From Mycolicibacterium chubuense NBB4 (lineage in GTDB: Bacteria; Actinomycetota; Actinomycetes; Mycobacteriales; Mycobacteriaceae), in NCBI RefSeq assembly GCF_000266905.1, contig NC_018027.1, positions 4,464,001 to 4,528,000 on the forward strand: 64,000 nucleotides of DNA, written 5' to 3'. The notes under the pieces are model-generated. The model saw nothing but the letters and a program-made list of their open reading frames with translations, ran no database searches and was not told the origin of the DNA. Of this stretch, positions 16,653-26,031 are shown in pieces (position 1 is the stretch's first letter; each line of letters starts with the position of its first letter). The position numbers were made by a program, and so were the translations under genes.

Positions 16653-18722
16653 TCACCGGGTCTTGAGGGCGTCGACCAGCCACGGTGTCAGCCACTCGAC
16701 GGCCTCGGGTGTCGGATGCACGCCGTCGCTGCGCATCCGGATGCCGTCGACCTTGGTCTGGTAGTAGCCGTTGGGGCTCAGCTTGCGGTTCAGGTCGAGC
16801 ACCGTGACGTTCTTCCGTGCCGCCGTCACGCTGCGCAGCAACGCATTCCAGTTGTCGACCCGCTTGGGCTGGTCCTCCGGGTAGAGGCTGCCGTCCGCCT
16901 TCTCGGCGCGCCGGTTGTACGGCTCGGTCGTTACGACGATGCGCGCACCCGTCGACCCCAGGATGTCGAGGGCGCGGTTGAGCTCGCCGCGCAGATACCC
17001 GTCGTAGCCCGGCTCCCCGACGTGCGTCCAGCGGCCCTCGTTCATCCGGTCGACGACCTCCCAGCGCCCGATGGTCAGCAATACCACGTCCGGACGTTCG
17101 TACCCGATGCGCTGCGTCCAGCGGCTGGGCCACGCATCGCACTCGGGTTTCTGGACGAGCTCCTGCCCGACGTACTCGTACGGGCCACCGCGCGCGATGC
17201 CGCATCCGATGGTCGTGAAGTCGGCGAAGTCCACCCCGGGTGTCGGCGGCAGATAGCGCATCATCGTCCACGCGATCGAGTCGCCGAACACGGCGACGCG
17301 GACGTCGCCGGGTGCCCGCGGACGCGCCGGCGCGGACACCGCGACGGGCACCTCGGGCGCGATCAGCGCCGCCGAGTCCACGAGCGGCCCCGGTTTCGGC
17401 TGCTGCAGCGCGATACCCGCAGGCAACACCGTCATCGTCACCACCGCGGCCGTCGCCGCCGTCGCGGCCGCCAGCGGCAACATCGGCACGAAGGCCGGCC
17501 GCCACTGCCGGACCGGCTGCTCGATCAGCCACCACGACACGGTCGCGACCGCGACGGTCGCCGCGCAGCGCAGGGCGAACAACTGCCAGCCGGAGTTGCC
17601 GGTGCGTTCACCGTTGAGCACCAGGAAGATCGGCCAGTGCCACAGGTACACGCCGTAGGAGATCGCGCCGAGCCCGACCAGCGGCGCCATCGACAGCATG
17701 CGGGCGACGGGACCGCTCTGTTCGAGCGCGACGGGCGCGATGACGAGGACCGCCGCGACCGCGACCACGAACAGCAGACCGTGCCGGAACTCGTCGGCCT
17801 GGCCGGTCGCGGCGTGCGCCGCCATCACGACCACCACCAAACCGACCACCGGCAGTGACCAGGCGAGCCAGCGGCTCCACCGTGACCGCAGGATCACCAG
17901 CCCCGCCGACAGCCCGCGCCAGTCGCGGACGACGAGCGCCGCGGCCGCCGCACCGACCAACAGTGCCTGCACGCGGGTGTCGGTGCCGAAGTACACGCGA
18001 TTGAGCGCGCCGTCGGCGGTCATCATCGCCGCCGCCACCGCGGACGCGACCGCACCGGCTGCCGCGACGACGAACACGACGACACGGACGGTTCGAATCG
18101 AGAGTGCGACGCCGCGCCGGTAGGCCAGAGCGGCCAGCCCGGCGACGACCGCGGCCAGGATCAGCGGCCACAGCAGGTAGTACTGCTCCTCGACGCCCAA
18201 CGACCACGTGTGTTGCAGAGGCGACGGGGGCGCGCCCTGAGAGAAGTAGTCGGTCTGCTGGTGGACGAACATCCAGTTCGACATCCAGAAGAACGTCGCG
18301 ACGGCGTCGTCACGAAGGCTCGCAGTGGATTCGGGGGCGAAGAGGTCGCGCGCGGCCACCACGGTCAGCACCATGACGACCAGCGCGGGCAGCAGCCGGC
18401 GGGCGCGCCGGATCCAGAAGCTCTTCAAGCCGACCCGACGGGTGCGCCCGATCTCGTCGAGCAGCAGCGACGTGATCAGAAACCCGCTGAGGACGAAGAA
18501 CACGTCGACGCCGAGGAAGCCGCCCGAGAGGCCGGGGATGCCGCCGTGGTCGGCCAGGACAAGCGCGACGGCGATCGCCCGGATCCCGTCCAGCGCCGGT
18601 ATGCCCTGGCCCGGGCTCACATATCGGCGTGGGCCCACACGGATCGGCGCCGCACTCACGGCTGTGCCGGATTCGACGGCTCGGCCGTCAGCGCTGTATT
18701 CGACGGCTCGGCCGTCAGCCAC
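16653..18722 (-). CDS. OafA-type acyltransferase-3 with SGNH domain
   Basis: 689 aa from a GTG at 18722, chosen because AAGGAGGG lies 8 bases upstream; a hairpin with arms CCTTGC/GCAAGG (18734-18750) abuts that ribosome site. The N-terminal ~430 residues are the ten-helix acyltransferase-3 membrane domain (PALDGIRAIAVALVLADHGG, FFVLSGFLITSLL, QHTWSLGVEEQYYLLWP, YGVYLWHWPIF). The C-terminal periplasmic SGNH esterase-like domain has VAVFGDSIAWTMMRYLP (GDS) and SDGVHPTPEAVEWL (catalytic D and H). It is predicted to O-acylate an envelope glycan or glycolipid. The gene's 5' end contains a 22-bp direct repeat that encodes a duplicated ADGRAVE. Confidence 0.88.
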   Translation of the reverse strand: MADGRAVEYSADGRAVESGTAVSAAPIRVGPRRYVSPGQGIPALDGIRAIAVALVLADHGGIPGLSGGFLGVDVFFVLSGFLITSLLLDEIGRTRRVGLKSFWIRRARRLLPALVVMVLTVVAARDLFAPESTASLRDDAVATFFWMSNWMFVHQQTDYFSQGAPPSPLQHTWSLGVEEQYYLLWPLILAAVVAGLAALAYRRGVALSIRTVRVVVFVVAAAGAVASAVAAAMMTADGALNRVYFGTDTRVQALLVGAAAAALVVRDWRGLSAGLVILRSRWSRWLAWSLPVVGLVVVVMAAHAATGQADEFRHGLLFVVAVAAVLVIAPVALEQSGPVARMLSMAPLVGLGAISYGVYLWHWPIFLVLNGERTGNSGWQLFALRCAATVAVATVSWWLIEQPVRQWRPAFVPMLPLAAATAATAAVVTMTVLPAGIALQQPKPGPLVDSAALIAPEVPVAVSAPARPRAPGDVRVAVFGDSIAWTMMRYLPPTPGVDFADFTTIGCGIARGGPYEYVGQELVQKPECDAWPSRWTQRIGYERPDVVLLTIGRWEVVDRMNEGRWTHVGEPGYDGYLRGELNRALDILGSTGARIVVTTEPYNRRAEKADGSLYPEDQPKRVDNWNALLRSVTAARKNVTVLDLNRKLSPNGYYQTKVDGIRMRSDGVHPTPEAVEWLTPWLVDALKTR
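18671..18719. repeat. 22-bp direct repeat (two copies, 27-bp period) in the acyltransferase 5' end
   Basis: Copies at 18671-18692 and 18698-18719 are identical and separated by 5 bp (GCTGT). The period of 27 bp keeps the reading frame and duplicates ADGRAVE in the N-terminus of the acyltransferase. Such a repeat can expand or contract by slippage without a frameshift. Confidence 0.85.
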
Positions 18723-18790
18723 GTAAGGGTCCCTCCTTGCCTCGAGCAAGGAAGCCTATTGCGTCGGTGCCGCCGAATCCGGAAGGCGCG

Positions 18791-18865
18791 CGGCTAGTCG
18801 GTCACATCGGCGAGCCGGCTAGTTGGTCACGCCGACGAGCCGGCTATTTGGTGAGCGCAATGTAT
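18791..18865. repeat. 25-bp tandem repeat (~2.5 copies) over the dehydrogenase stop codon
   Basis: Near-identical units start at 18791, 18816 and 18841. Each holds CTA (TAG on the minus strand) at the same place; the last copy contains the real stop codon of the adjacent dehydrogenase gene. The extra copies lie downstream of that stop and are non-coding remnants of duplicated 3' sequence. Confidence 0.7.
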
Positions 18866-20292
18866 TTCGTCTCGAGGTACTCCTCGATGCCCTCGGAGCC
18901 GCCCTCGCGGCCGAAGCCGGATTCCTTGATCCCACCGAACGGTGCGGCCGCGTCGGAGATGACGCCGCGGTTCACGCCGACCATGCCGGATTCGATGCCC
19001 TCGGCGACGCGCAGCGCGCGGTCCAGCGACTGGGTGTAGATGTAGGCGGCCAACCCGTACTCGGTGTCGTTGGCGGCGGCGATGCCCTCTTCCTCGGTGT
19101 CGAATCCCGCGATCGGGGCGACCGGCCCGAAGACCTCTTCCTTGAGGATCCGGGCGTCCGCGGGGACGTCGGTCAGCACGGTGGCGGGATAGAAGTTGCC
19201 GGGCCCGCCGGGCGCGACACCGCCGACCGCGACGGTGGCTCCGCGTGACACCGCGTCGGACACCAGTTCGGTCACGGTCGCCACCTGCTTGGCGTTGATC
19301 AGCGGCCCGAGTGTGGACGACTCGTCGAGGCCCTTGCCGAGGGTGAACTCGCTCATCCGCTTGACCAGCTTCTCGGTGAACTCCTCGCGCACGGCATTGG
19401 CGACGTGGAACCGGTTGGCCGCGGTGCAGGCCTCGCCACCGTTGCGCATCTTGGCCAGGATGGCGCCGTCGACGGCCGCGTCGATGTCGGCGTCGTCGAA
19501 CACGATGAACGGCGCGTTGCCGCCGAGCTCCATCGACGTGCGCAGCAGCTTGTCGGCGGACTGTTTGACCAGCGACTTGCCGACACCGGTCGACCCGGTG
19601 AAGGTCAATTTGCGCAGCCGGCCGTCGTTGATCAGCGCCTCGGTGACCCCGCCCGGGTTGCTGGTCGGCAGCACCGACAGCACGCCCTTGGGCAGGCCGG
19701 CCTCGTCCATCAGCTTGGCCAGCAGCAGCATCGTCAGCGGCGTCTCCTGCGCCGGCTTGACGATCATCGTGCACCCCGCCGCGAACGCCGGCCCCATCTT
19801 GCGGGTGCCCATCGCCAGCGGGAAGTTCCACGGCGTGACCGCATAGCAGGGACCGACGGCCTGCTTGGTGACGAGGATGCGCCCGGTCCCGGCCGGGCTG
19901 GGGGTGTAGCGGCCGTCGATGCGGACGGCCTCTTCGGCGAACCAGCGGAAGAACTCCGCGCCGTAGGTCACCTCGCCCTTGCTCTCGGCGACGACCTTGC
20001 CCATCTCCAGCGTCATCAGCGCCGCGATGTCGTCGGCCCGCTCGGTGATCGTCTCGAACACCGAGCGCAGGATCTCGCCGCGCTTGCGCGGCGCGGTGGC
20101 GGCCCACTCCCCCTGGACGGCGCAGGCGGCGTCCAGCGCCGCGCGGGCGTCCTCGGCGGTCGCGTCGGCGACGGCGGTCAGCACCTCGTCGTCGCTGGGA
20201 TCCAGCACGTTGAACGTCGACGTCCCCTGACGCTCCTCACCGCCGATCCACAGACCGGTGGGAACTGACTTCAACAGTGCGCTGGTATCCAT
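18844..20292 (-). CDS. NAD(P)-dependent succinate-semialdehyde dehydrogenase family
   Basis: 482 aa from ATG 20292 ([20 protein letters not shown]). ALDH motifs: [62 protein letters not shown] (cofactor loop), [17 protein letters not shown] with the catalytic Glu, [16 protein letters not shown] with the catalytic Cys, and [10 protein letters not shown]. It is predicted to oxidise succinate semialdehyde to succinate (GABA shunt / alternative TCA entry), consistent with sucCD nearby; other semialdehyde substrates are possible. It is divergent from pgi, with 49 bases between the two starts. Confidence 0.87.
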   Translation of the reverse strand: MDTSALLKSVPTGLWIGGEERQGTSTFNVLDPSDDEVLTAVADATAEDARAALDAACAVQGEWAATAPRKRGEILRSVFETITERADDIAALMTLEMGKVVAESKGEVTYGAEFFRWFAEEAVRIDGRYTPSPAGTGRILVTKQAVGPCYAVTPWNFPLAMGTRKMGPAFAAGCTMIVKPAQETPLTMLLLAKLMDEAGLPKGVLSVLPTSNPGGVTEALINDGRLRKLTFTGSTGVGKSLVKQSADKLLRTSMELGGNAPFIVFDDADIDAAVDGAILAKMRNGGEACTAANRFHVANAVREEFTEKLVKRMSEFTLGKGLDESSTLGPLINAKQVATVTELVSDAVSRGATVAVGGVAPGGPGNFYPATVLTDVPADARILKEEVFGPVAPIAGFDTEEEGIAAANDTEYGLAAYIYTQSLDRALRVAEGIESGMVGVNRGVISDAAAPFGGIKESGFGREGGSEGIEEYLETKYIALTK

Positions 20293-20341
20293 ACCCCACG
20301 TCTTACACCTTCGGTCAAGTAGTCGCACTAGGGTCGTCGAC

Positions 20342-22009
20342 ATGGCTGCCCAGACCCCTGACATCCCCGACATCACCGCCACGCCGGCGTGGGAGGCGCT
20401 GTCCCGGCACCACGACGAAATCCGCGGCGAGCAGCTGCGCGAGTTGTTCTCCCAGGACCCCGCCCGCGGCACGGAAATGGCGCTCACCGTGGGCGACCTG
20501 TACATCGACTACAGCAAGCACCGCATCACCCGCGACACCGTGACGCTGCTGCTCGACCTGGCCCGTGCCGCAGGTCTGCCGCAGCGCCGCGACGCGATGT
20601 TCTCCGGCGCGCACATCAACACCTCCGAGGACCGGGCGGTGCTGCACACCGCACTGCGGTTGCCGCGCGACGCGGAGCTGACGGTCGACGGCCAGGACGT
20701 CGTCGCCGACGTGCACGAGGTGCTCGACAGGATGGGCGACTTCACCGACCGGTTGCGCAGCGGCGACTGGCGCGGCGCCACCGGTGAACGCATCACGACG
20801 GTGGTCAACATCGGCATCGGCGGTTCGGACCTGGGGCCCGTGATGGTGGACCAGGCGCTGCGCCACTACGCCGACGCCGGCGTCTCGGCGCGCTTCGTCT
20901 CGAACGTCGACCCTGCCGACCTGGTCGCCAAGCTCTCCGGACTCGACCCGGCGACAACGCTTTTCATCGTCGCGTCGAAGACGTTCTCGACTCTGGAGAC
21001 GCTGACCAACGCCACGGCGGCACGGCGCTGGCTGATCGACGCGCTGGGTGAGGACGCGGTGAGCAAGCACTTCGTCGCGGTGTCGACGAACGCGAAACTG
21101 GTCGAGGACTTCGGCATCGACACTGACAACATGTTCGGCTTCTGGGACTGGGTCGGCGGACGGTATTCGGTGGACTCGGCGATCGGGCTGTCGGTGATGG
21201 CGGTGATCGGCCGGGAACGGTTCGCCGAGTTTCTCGCCGGTTTCCACCTCGTCGACGAGCATTTCCGGACCGCGCCGCTGGAGGCCAACGCACCGGTGCT
21301 GCTCGGCCTGATCGGCCTGTGGTACAGCAACTTCTTCGGCGCGGAAACCCGTGCGGTGCTGCCCTATTCGAACGACCTGTCCCGCTTTGCGGCCTACCTG
21401 CAGCAGCTGACGATGGAGTCGAACGGAAAGTCGGTGCGCGCCAACGGAACACCCGTCACCACCGGCACCGGCGAGATCTTCTGGGGCGAGCCGGGCACGA
21501 ACGGTCAGCACGCGTTCTACCAATTGCTGCACCAGGGCACCCGGCTCATCCCGGCGGACTTCATCGGGTTCAGCGAGCCGACCGACGATCTGCCGACGGC
21601 CGACGGCACCGGCAGCATGCACGACCTGCTGATGAGCAACTTCTTCGCCCAGACCCAGGTGCTGGCGTTCGGCAAGACGGCCGACGAGATCGCGGCCGAG
21701 GGCACGGCTGCCGAGGTGGTGCCGCACAAGGTGATGCCGGGCAACCGGCCGAGCACCTCGATCCTGGCCACCAGGCTGACCCCCTCGGTGGTGGGCCAGT
21801 TGATCGCGCTCTACGAGCACCAGGTCTTCACCGAGGGCGTCGTCTGGGGCATCGACTCGTTCGACCAGTGGGGCGTGGAACTGGGCAAGACGCAGGCCAA
21901 GGCGCTGCTGCCGGTGATCACCGCCGACGCGGCGCCGGCCGAGCAGTCGGATTCGTCGACCGACGCGCTGGTGCGCCGCTATCGCGAAGAGCGCGGCCGC
22001 AGCGTGTGA
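20342..22009 (+). CDS. pgi: Glucose-6-phosphate isomerase
   Basis: 555 aa. Family signatures: [71 protein letters not shown] with the catalytic Glu and His, and the terminal [15 protein letters not shown]. It interconverts glucose-6-P and fructose-6-P. A -10-like TAGGGT (20329-20334) is followed by exactly 7 bases to the ATG, and there is no Shine-Dalgarno, so the mRNA is probably leaderless. Syntenic with Rv0946c. Confidence 0.97.
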   Translation: MAAQTPDIPDITATPAWEALSRHHDEIRGEQLRELFSQDPARGTEMALTVGDLYIDYSKHRITRDTVTLLLDLARAAGLPQRRDAMFSGAHINTSEDRAVLHTALRLPRDAELTVDGQDVVADVHEVLDRMGDFTDRLRSGDWRGATGERITTVVNIGIGGSDLGPVMVDQALRHYADAGVSARFVSNVDPADLVAKLSGLDPATTLFIVASKTFSTLETLTNATAARRWLIDALGEDAVSKHFVAVSTNAKLVEDFGIDTDNMFGFWDWVGGRYSVDSAIGLSVMAVIGRERFAEFLAGFHLVDEHFRTAPLEANAPVLLGLIGLWYSNFFGAETRAVLPYSNDLSRFAAYLQQLTMESNGKSVRANGTPVTTGTGEIFWGEPGTNGQHAFYQLLHQGTRLIPADFIGFSEPTDDLPTADGTGSMHDLLMSNFFAQTQVLAFGKTADEIAAEGTAAEVVPHKVMPGNRPSTSILATRLTPSVVGQLIALYEHQVFTEGVVWGIDSFDQWGVELGKTQAKALLPVITADAAPAEQSDSSTDALVRRYREERGRSV

Positions 22010-22012
22010 TCA

Positions 22013-22026
22013 CGGCGGCCCCGCCG
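22013..22026. terminator. Short GC hairpin between converging pgi and GH16 genes
   Basis: CGGCGG and CCGCCG with a 2-base spacer lie in the 27-bp gap between two converging stop codons. There is no T-run. A weak candidate for a shared terminator. Confidence 0.3.
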
Positions 22027-22036
22027 CGGCGAATCG

Positions 22037-22879
22037 CTACCAGACGCGGACGTAGTCGATCAGCATGTCCGCGGGGTAGGTGCCCCCTCGCGGATCGCCA
22101 CCGCCGGAACCGGCGACGGCGAGATCCAGCACAGGGAAGAGCTGATAGCCCGGCGTGTTGAACTGCCAGTCGGGCAGCGAGCCCGCCGGGACGTTGAAGT
22201 ACGGCTGCGCCCCGTCGGTGTAGTCCCGCCAGAAGCGCATGCCGGCGTCGTCCCACTGGACCCGCCACGTGTGCCAGGCGCTGTCGAGGGTGATGTTCTG
22301 GCTGACGTGCTCGCCGCCGTTCAGCTTGGCGTGCACAGCCGTTCCGGCAGCCCAGTTGCCGTTGCCGTACCACTCCATGATGTCGACTTCGCCGCCGTTG
22401 ACCGTGCTGTTGTTGGCCAGGTACCAGGCGGGCCAGCACCCAGGGGTCAGGCAGTTCAGCTTGATGCGGGCTTCCCAGTTGTGGCCGATGCCGCCCCGGA
22501 AGGTGCCGAAGACCTTGCCGCTGTAGTAGGTGTTGCCGTCCTTGGCGGCGTGGAAGACGAGGTTGGACTTGCCGTCGACGTAGACGTTGCGCCGGTCGTC
22601 GCGGTACTGGCCGACGTTCTCGGGGCGCTCCCAGAACGTCGGGTCCTGCATCGACTCGCGTTCCGTGGCGATCTCCCACTTCGACCGATCGGGGGCCGAG
22701 CCCGCCGGGCCGTCGAAATGGTCCTCGAACAGGTACTTACCGTTCGGTGGCGGCGCGGCGGGCGGCGGACCCGTATACGGGGTGGCCCGGGCCGTGGCGG
22801 GGAGCGCGGCTCCCAGCATGCCGAGTCCCGCCATCACCATCATGCTTCGCCGGTTCAGATGCCCATCGATGTTGGCCAT
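22037..22879 (-). CDS. Secreted GH16-family glycoside hydrolase (beta-glucanase type)
   Basis: 280 aa with a Tat-like signal (NRRSMMVMAGLGMLGAALPATARA, residues 9-32) and a Pro/Ala-rich linker. The beta-jelly-roll has the GH16 catalytic signature GGEVDIMEWYG (nucleophile E, helper D, acid/base E), flanked by CWPAWYLANNSTVN, with DSAWHTWRVQWDDAGMRFW and the final PADMLIDYVRVW strand. It cleaves beta-1,3 or 1,3/1,4-glucans, or may trim envelope polysaccharide; the exact substrate cannot be read from the sequence. It resembles Rv0315. Confidence 0.92.
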   Translation of the reverse strand: MANIDGHLNRRSMMVMAGLGMLGAALPATARATPYTGPPPAAPPPNGKYLFEDHFDGPAGSAPDRSKWEIATERESMQDPTFWERPENVGQYRDDRRNVYVDGKSNLVFHAAKDGNTYYSGKVFGTFRGGIGHNWEARIKLNCLTPGCWPAWYLANNSTVNGGEVDIMEWYGNGNWAAGTAVHAKLNGGEHVSQNITLDSAWHTWRVQWDDAGMRFWRDYTDGAQPYFNVPAGSLPDWQFNTPGYQLFPVLDLAVAGSGGGDPRGGTYPADMLIDYVRVW

Positions 22880-22904
22880 CGGGCTATGAAACCATCCGCC
22901 GCGC

Positions 22905-23654
22905 TCAGGCGAAGCGCTTGGTGTACTTGGGCGGCAGCAGTTTCATGAGCTCGACCAGCGGCCACCACGGCCAACCAGGCACAACGGCGCGGCCCTTCTC
23001 CTTCTCGATGGCGTCGACCATGGCTTTCACACCGGTCTCGTTGTCCACCATGAGCATCGTGGAGTTCGACTTCGCCGTCATCTCCGATTCGATGTAGCCC
23101 GGCTCGAGCACGGTGATCTTGATCGGCCCGGACGGGTACTCCGCGCGCAGGGATTCGCCCAGCGATGTGACCCCGGCCTTGCTGGCCGCGTAGGCGGCCT
23201 TGACGCCGGGCACGCCGACATTGCCGAGCACCGAGGACACGAGCACCAGATGGCCCTTCCCGGCTGCTTTGAACATCTCCAGGGCGGTTTCGATCTGAAC
23301 AAGTGCGGCAACGAGATTCGTCTCGATCGTGGCCTTGTTGGCCCACAGTTTCCCGCCGCCGAGCGGATAGCCCTTGCCGATGCCGGCGTTGACGATCACG
23401 CAGTCGATGCCGCCGAGCTCGTCGCTGAGTTCGCCGAAGACCTTGGGCACCTGGTCGTGGTCGTTGACATCGAGAGCGGCCACGGCCACTGTGATGCCGG
23501 GATGGCGTTCGAGCAGCTCTGCCTTCAGTTCGTCGAGACGTTCGGCGCGGCGCGCGCACAGCGCCAGGTCACGGCCTTTCGCGGCGAACTCGCGGGCCAT
23601 TCCGGCGCCCAGTCCCGAGCTGGCACCGGTGATCAAGATCTTCTGCCGAGTCAT
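22905..23654 (-). CDS. Short-chain dehydrogenase/reductase (Rv0945-like)
   Basis: 249 aa classical SDR: ITGASSGLGAGMAREFA (NADPH-type TGxxxGxG), DVND, VNAGIGKGYPLGGG, VLVSSVLGNVGVPG with catalytic Ser, and YAASKAGV with catalytic Tyr and Lys. The C-terminal hydrophobic basic patch (WPWWPLVELMKLLPPKYTKRF) could contact the membrane, as in lipid-modifying SDRs. Substrate unknown. It keeps the pgi-SDR-nei gene order known from M. tuberculosis. Confidence 0.9.
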   Translation of the reverse strand: MTRQKILITGASSGLGAGMAREFAAKGRDLALCARRAERLDELKAELLERHPGITVAVAALDVNDHDQVPKVFGELSDELGGIDCVIVNAGIGKGYPLGGGKLWANKATIETNLVAALVQIETALEMFKAAGKGHLVLVSSVLGNVGVPGVKAAYAASKAGVTSLGESLRAEYPSGPIKITVLEPGYIESEMTAKSNSTMLMVDNETGVKAMVDAIEKEKGRAVVPGWPWWPLVELMKLLPPKYTKRFA

Positions 23655-23766
23655 GCGGGCAGGATAACCGAGTTAGACAAGTGCCTCCCAATCGCCCACA
23701 TCCCGCCGAAATTGCATTCCATGCGCGAGAAATCGAGTGGAGCCCGCGCGGAATGCAAGTTCGGCG

Positions 23767-24630
23767 TCATTTGAGGAGTCGGGACATTCGCCGGTCGGCG
23801 AGCACCTTGCCGCCGGTCTGACAGGTCGGGCAGTACTGGAACGACTTGTCGGCGAACGACACCTGACGGACGGTGTCGCCGCACACGGGGCAGGGCATCC
23901 CGGTGCGCGCGTGCACCCGCAATCCCGAGCGCTTCTCGCCCTTGAGCATCGCGGCCTGCTGCCCCACCGAGCGCGTCACCGCATCGGTCAGCACGCTGAT
24001 CATCGCGTCGTGCAGGTCAGCGAGTTGCGCCTCGGTCAGCTTGTTCGCGGTGGCGAACGGGCTCAGCTTGGCGACGTGCAGGATCTCGTCGCTGTAGGCG
24101 TTGCCGATGCCGGCGATCACCTTCTGATCGGTGATGACGGTCTTGATCCGGCCCGACTGGGTCCCTAACACCTCGGCCAGGCCGTCGAGACTCAGCGACA
24201 ACGCGTCGGGGCCGAGCGAGGCGATCTGCGGGACGGACATCGGGTCGGCTACGAGCCACACCGCCAGCCGCTTCTGCGTGCCGGCCTCGGTCAGGTCGAA
24301 TCCCGCCGCCTCTCCCGGAGTGCCCAGATGCACCCGCAAGGCGATCGGGCCCTTGCCCGGCCGCAGGGGCGCCGCGGCGAGTTTGTCCGACCACCGCAGC
24401 CAACCGGCCCGCGACAGGTGTGTGATCAGATGCAGATCCCCCGCTCGCATCCCCAGGTATTTGCCCCACCGCTCGGCACCGGTGACCGTCAGGCCGTGCA
24501 ACGCCGAGACCGGTGGGTCGAACGTCTTGAGCACCGACAGCGCCGCCACATCGACACGACCGACGGTGAGTCCGACCGCGTGACGGCGCAGGTGATCGGC
24601 GAGCGCTTCGATCTCGGGCAGTTCCGGCAT
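23767..24630 (-). CDS. Fpg/Nei-family DNA glycosylase (Rv0944-like)
   Basis: 287 aa, starting MPELPEIE with the catalytic Pro2 and Glu3 of the Fpg/Nei family. The helix-two-turn-helix reads VITDQKVIAGIGNAYSDEILHVAKLSPF. A C4 zinc finger (CPVCGDTVRQVSFADKSFQYCP..C, ~245-271) lies at the C-terminus. Base-excision glycosylase/AP-lyase for oxidised bases. Residues after the zinc finger (GKVLADRRMSRLLK) form a short basic tail. It ends upstream of an unrelated minus-strand gap of 112 bases before the SDR. Confidence 0.9.
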   Translation of the reverse strand: MPELPEIEALADHLRRHAVGLTVGRVDVAALSVLKTFDPPVSALHGLTVTGAERWGKYLGMRAGDLHLITHLSRAGWLRWSDKLAAAPLRPGKGPIALRVHLGTPGEAAGFDLTEAGTQKRLAVWLVADPMSVPQIASLGPDALSLSLDGLAEVLGTQSGRIKTVITDQKVIAGIGNAYSDEILHVAKLSPFATANKLTEAQLADLHDAMISVLTDAVTRSVGQQAAMLKGEKRSGLRVHARTGMPCPVCGDTVRQVSFADKSFQYCPTCQTGGKVLADRRMSRLLK

Positions 24631-24634
24631 GACT

Positions 24635-25018
24635 TCAGTCTGCCCTGACCACCAGCGAGAGCAACCAGCTCACGACCGACAACACGATGGCCGCCCAGAT
24701 CGCGGTCCACCAGAAGTGGTCGATGACCAGCCCCCAGTGGGTCGTGTGTTCGGTGATCCGCGACGTGATCCACAGCATCAACGCATTGACGACGATGTGG
24801 AACAGCCCCAGCGTGAGGATGTAGAGCGGGATCGAGATGATCGCCACGATGGGCCTGATGATCGCGTTGACCAGCCCGAAGATCACCGCGACGACGAAGA
24901 TGATGCCGACCCGCGCCGCCGTCGTGTCACCGCCGACGAAGCCGATGCCCGGCACGATCAGCGTCACCACCCACAGCGCGAACCCGGTCAGCGCAGCACG
25001 CAACAGGAACGAAGTCAT
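24635..25018 (-). CDS. Phage-holin-4 superfamily membrane protein (PF04020 type)
   Basis: 127 aa with four hydrophobic helices: LLRAALTGFALWVVTLIVPG, ARVGIIFVVAVIFGLVNAII, the RPIVAIISIPLYILTLGLFHIVVNALMLW pair typical of the family, and WWTAIWAAIVLSVVSWLLSLV. The name comes from holin-like topology, but these are chromosomal house-keeping proteins of unknown function. ATG 25018 is chosen over the longer frame because the family starts MTSFLLR. It lies four bases upstream of nei. Confidence 0.8.
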   Translation of the reverse strand: MTSFLLRAALTGFALWVVTLIVPGIGFVGGDTTAARVGIIFVVAVIFGLVNAIIRPIVAIISIPLYILTLGLFHIVVNALMLWITSRITEHTTHWGLVIDHFWWTAIWAAIVLSVVSWLLSLVVRAD

Positions 25019-25053
25019 CCGTCGATGATCCCCTCTCCCGGTCACGGATTGGC

Positions 25054-25084
25054 AATACCGTAGGTATGCGGTACCCAAGGTATT
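25054..25084. promoter_or_regulatory. Operator-like palindrome in the holin / AurF-like intergenic region
   Basis: AATACC at the left edge mirrors GGTATT at the right edge, and inner TAGGTAT and GGTACC units form a nested dyad around 25069. The site lies 63 bases before the diiron enzyme start, overlapping the likely promoter. The shape suits a TetR-like dimer; the regulator is not in the window. Confidence 0.45.
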
Positions 25085-25146
25085 GACATCTCGGCGGAAC
25101 CGTCCTTACGTTCGACTCCTGGCACGTCGACGAAGGGACATTCGCG

Positions 25147-26031
25147 ATGACGGCTCCCACGCGCGGGGAGTTCGCCGAACGCCTGCTGAAGGGCTCGGTG
25201 AAGAAGTCGTATGCACCCGTGGTCGACATCGACTGGGACGCGCCGCTGGACCCCGACAAATTCTTCCTGCCGCCCAAGATCGTGTCGCTGTACGGCACGC
25301 CGTTGTGGGACACCATGTCTCGCGCGCAGCAGATCGAGCTGTCGCGACAGGAACTGGTCAACACGCTGTCGGCGGGCATCTGGTTCGAGAACATCCTCAA
25401 TCAGTCTCTGCTGCGCAAGATGATGCATCAGGACCCGACCGCGCGCGCCACGCACTACGAGTTGACCGAGCTCGGCGACGAAACCCGGCACATGGTGATG
25501 TTCGGCAAGGCGATCACCCGGGTGGGCGCAAAACCGGTGCGGCCCAGACGGTACCAACGCGTCATCATCAACGCGCTGCCGTTCGTGTTCCAGGGTTCGG
25601 CGCTGTGGGTGGCGGCACTCATCGGCGAGGAGATCTTCGACTCGCTGCAGCGCCAGATGATGGACGACCCTGAACTGCAGCCGATCGTGCAGCGGTTGAT
25701 GCGCATCCACGTCACCGAGGAGGCGCGCCACATCCAGTTCGCGCGCGACGGGTTGCGCAAACGCGCACCGGCCATGCGGCGCGGACCGAAACTGTTGCTG
25801 GCCAACATCAACGGGCTGGGCGGCGTGTTCTTCCAGCACCTGTTCACCCACCCCGTGCAGTACCAGCGCGCCGGACTGGACCCGCGCGAGGCGCGCCGCG
25901 TCGCCCGGGCCAGCGCACACCGGCACGAGGTGCAGATCCTCGGCTTCGCCCCGTTGGCGTCGTTTCTGCAGAAGGTGGGCCTGCTCGGACCGATAGCCCG
26001 GCGGCAGTGGAAGCGCAGCCACTTCCTGTGA
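25147..26031 (+). CDS. AurF-like diiron oxygenase
   Basis: 294 aa helical protein with two carboxylate/histidine pairs typical of ferritin-like diiron centres: ELTELGDETRHMVMFGKAI (E, ExxRH) and RIHVTEEARHIQFARDGLRKR (ExxRH), plus GEEIFDSLQR between them. It resembles the p-aminobenzoate N-oxygenase AurF and the mycobacterial AurF-family hydroxylases. A substrate in lipid or aromatic metabolism is likely but not visible. The final codons overlap the GTG of the next gene (GTGA), so the two are coupled. Confidence 0.83.
   Translation: MTAPTRGEFAERLLKGSVKKSYAPVVDIDWDAPLDPDKFFLPPKIVSLYGTPLWDTMSRAQQIELSRQELVNTLSAGIWFENILNQSLLRKMMHQDPTARATHYELTELGDETRHMVMFGKAITRVGAKPVRPRRYQRVIINALPFVFQGSALWVAALIGEEIFDSLQRQMMDDPELQPIVQRLMRIHVTEEARHIQFARDGLRKRAPAMRRGPKLLLANINGLGGVFFQHLFTHPVQYQRAGLDPREARRVARASAHRHEVQILGFAPLASFLQKVGLLGPIARRQWKRSHFL

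Noticed and set aside
18671..18865. Possible CRISPR-like array from two repeat tracts (22-bp and 25-bp units)
   Set aside because: Only two or three copies, no unique spacers of regular size, and no cas genes; they are local duplications.
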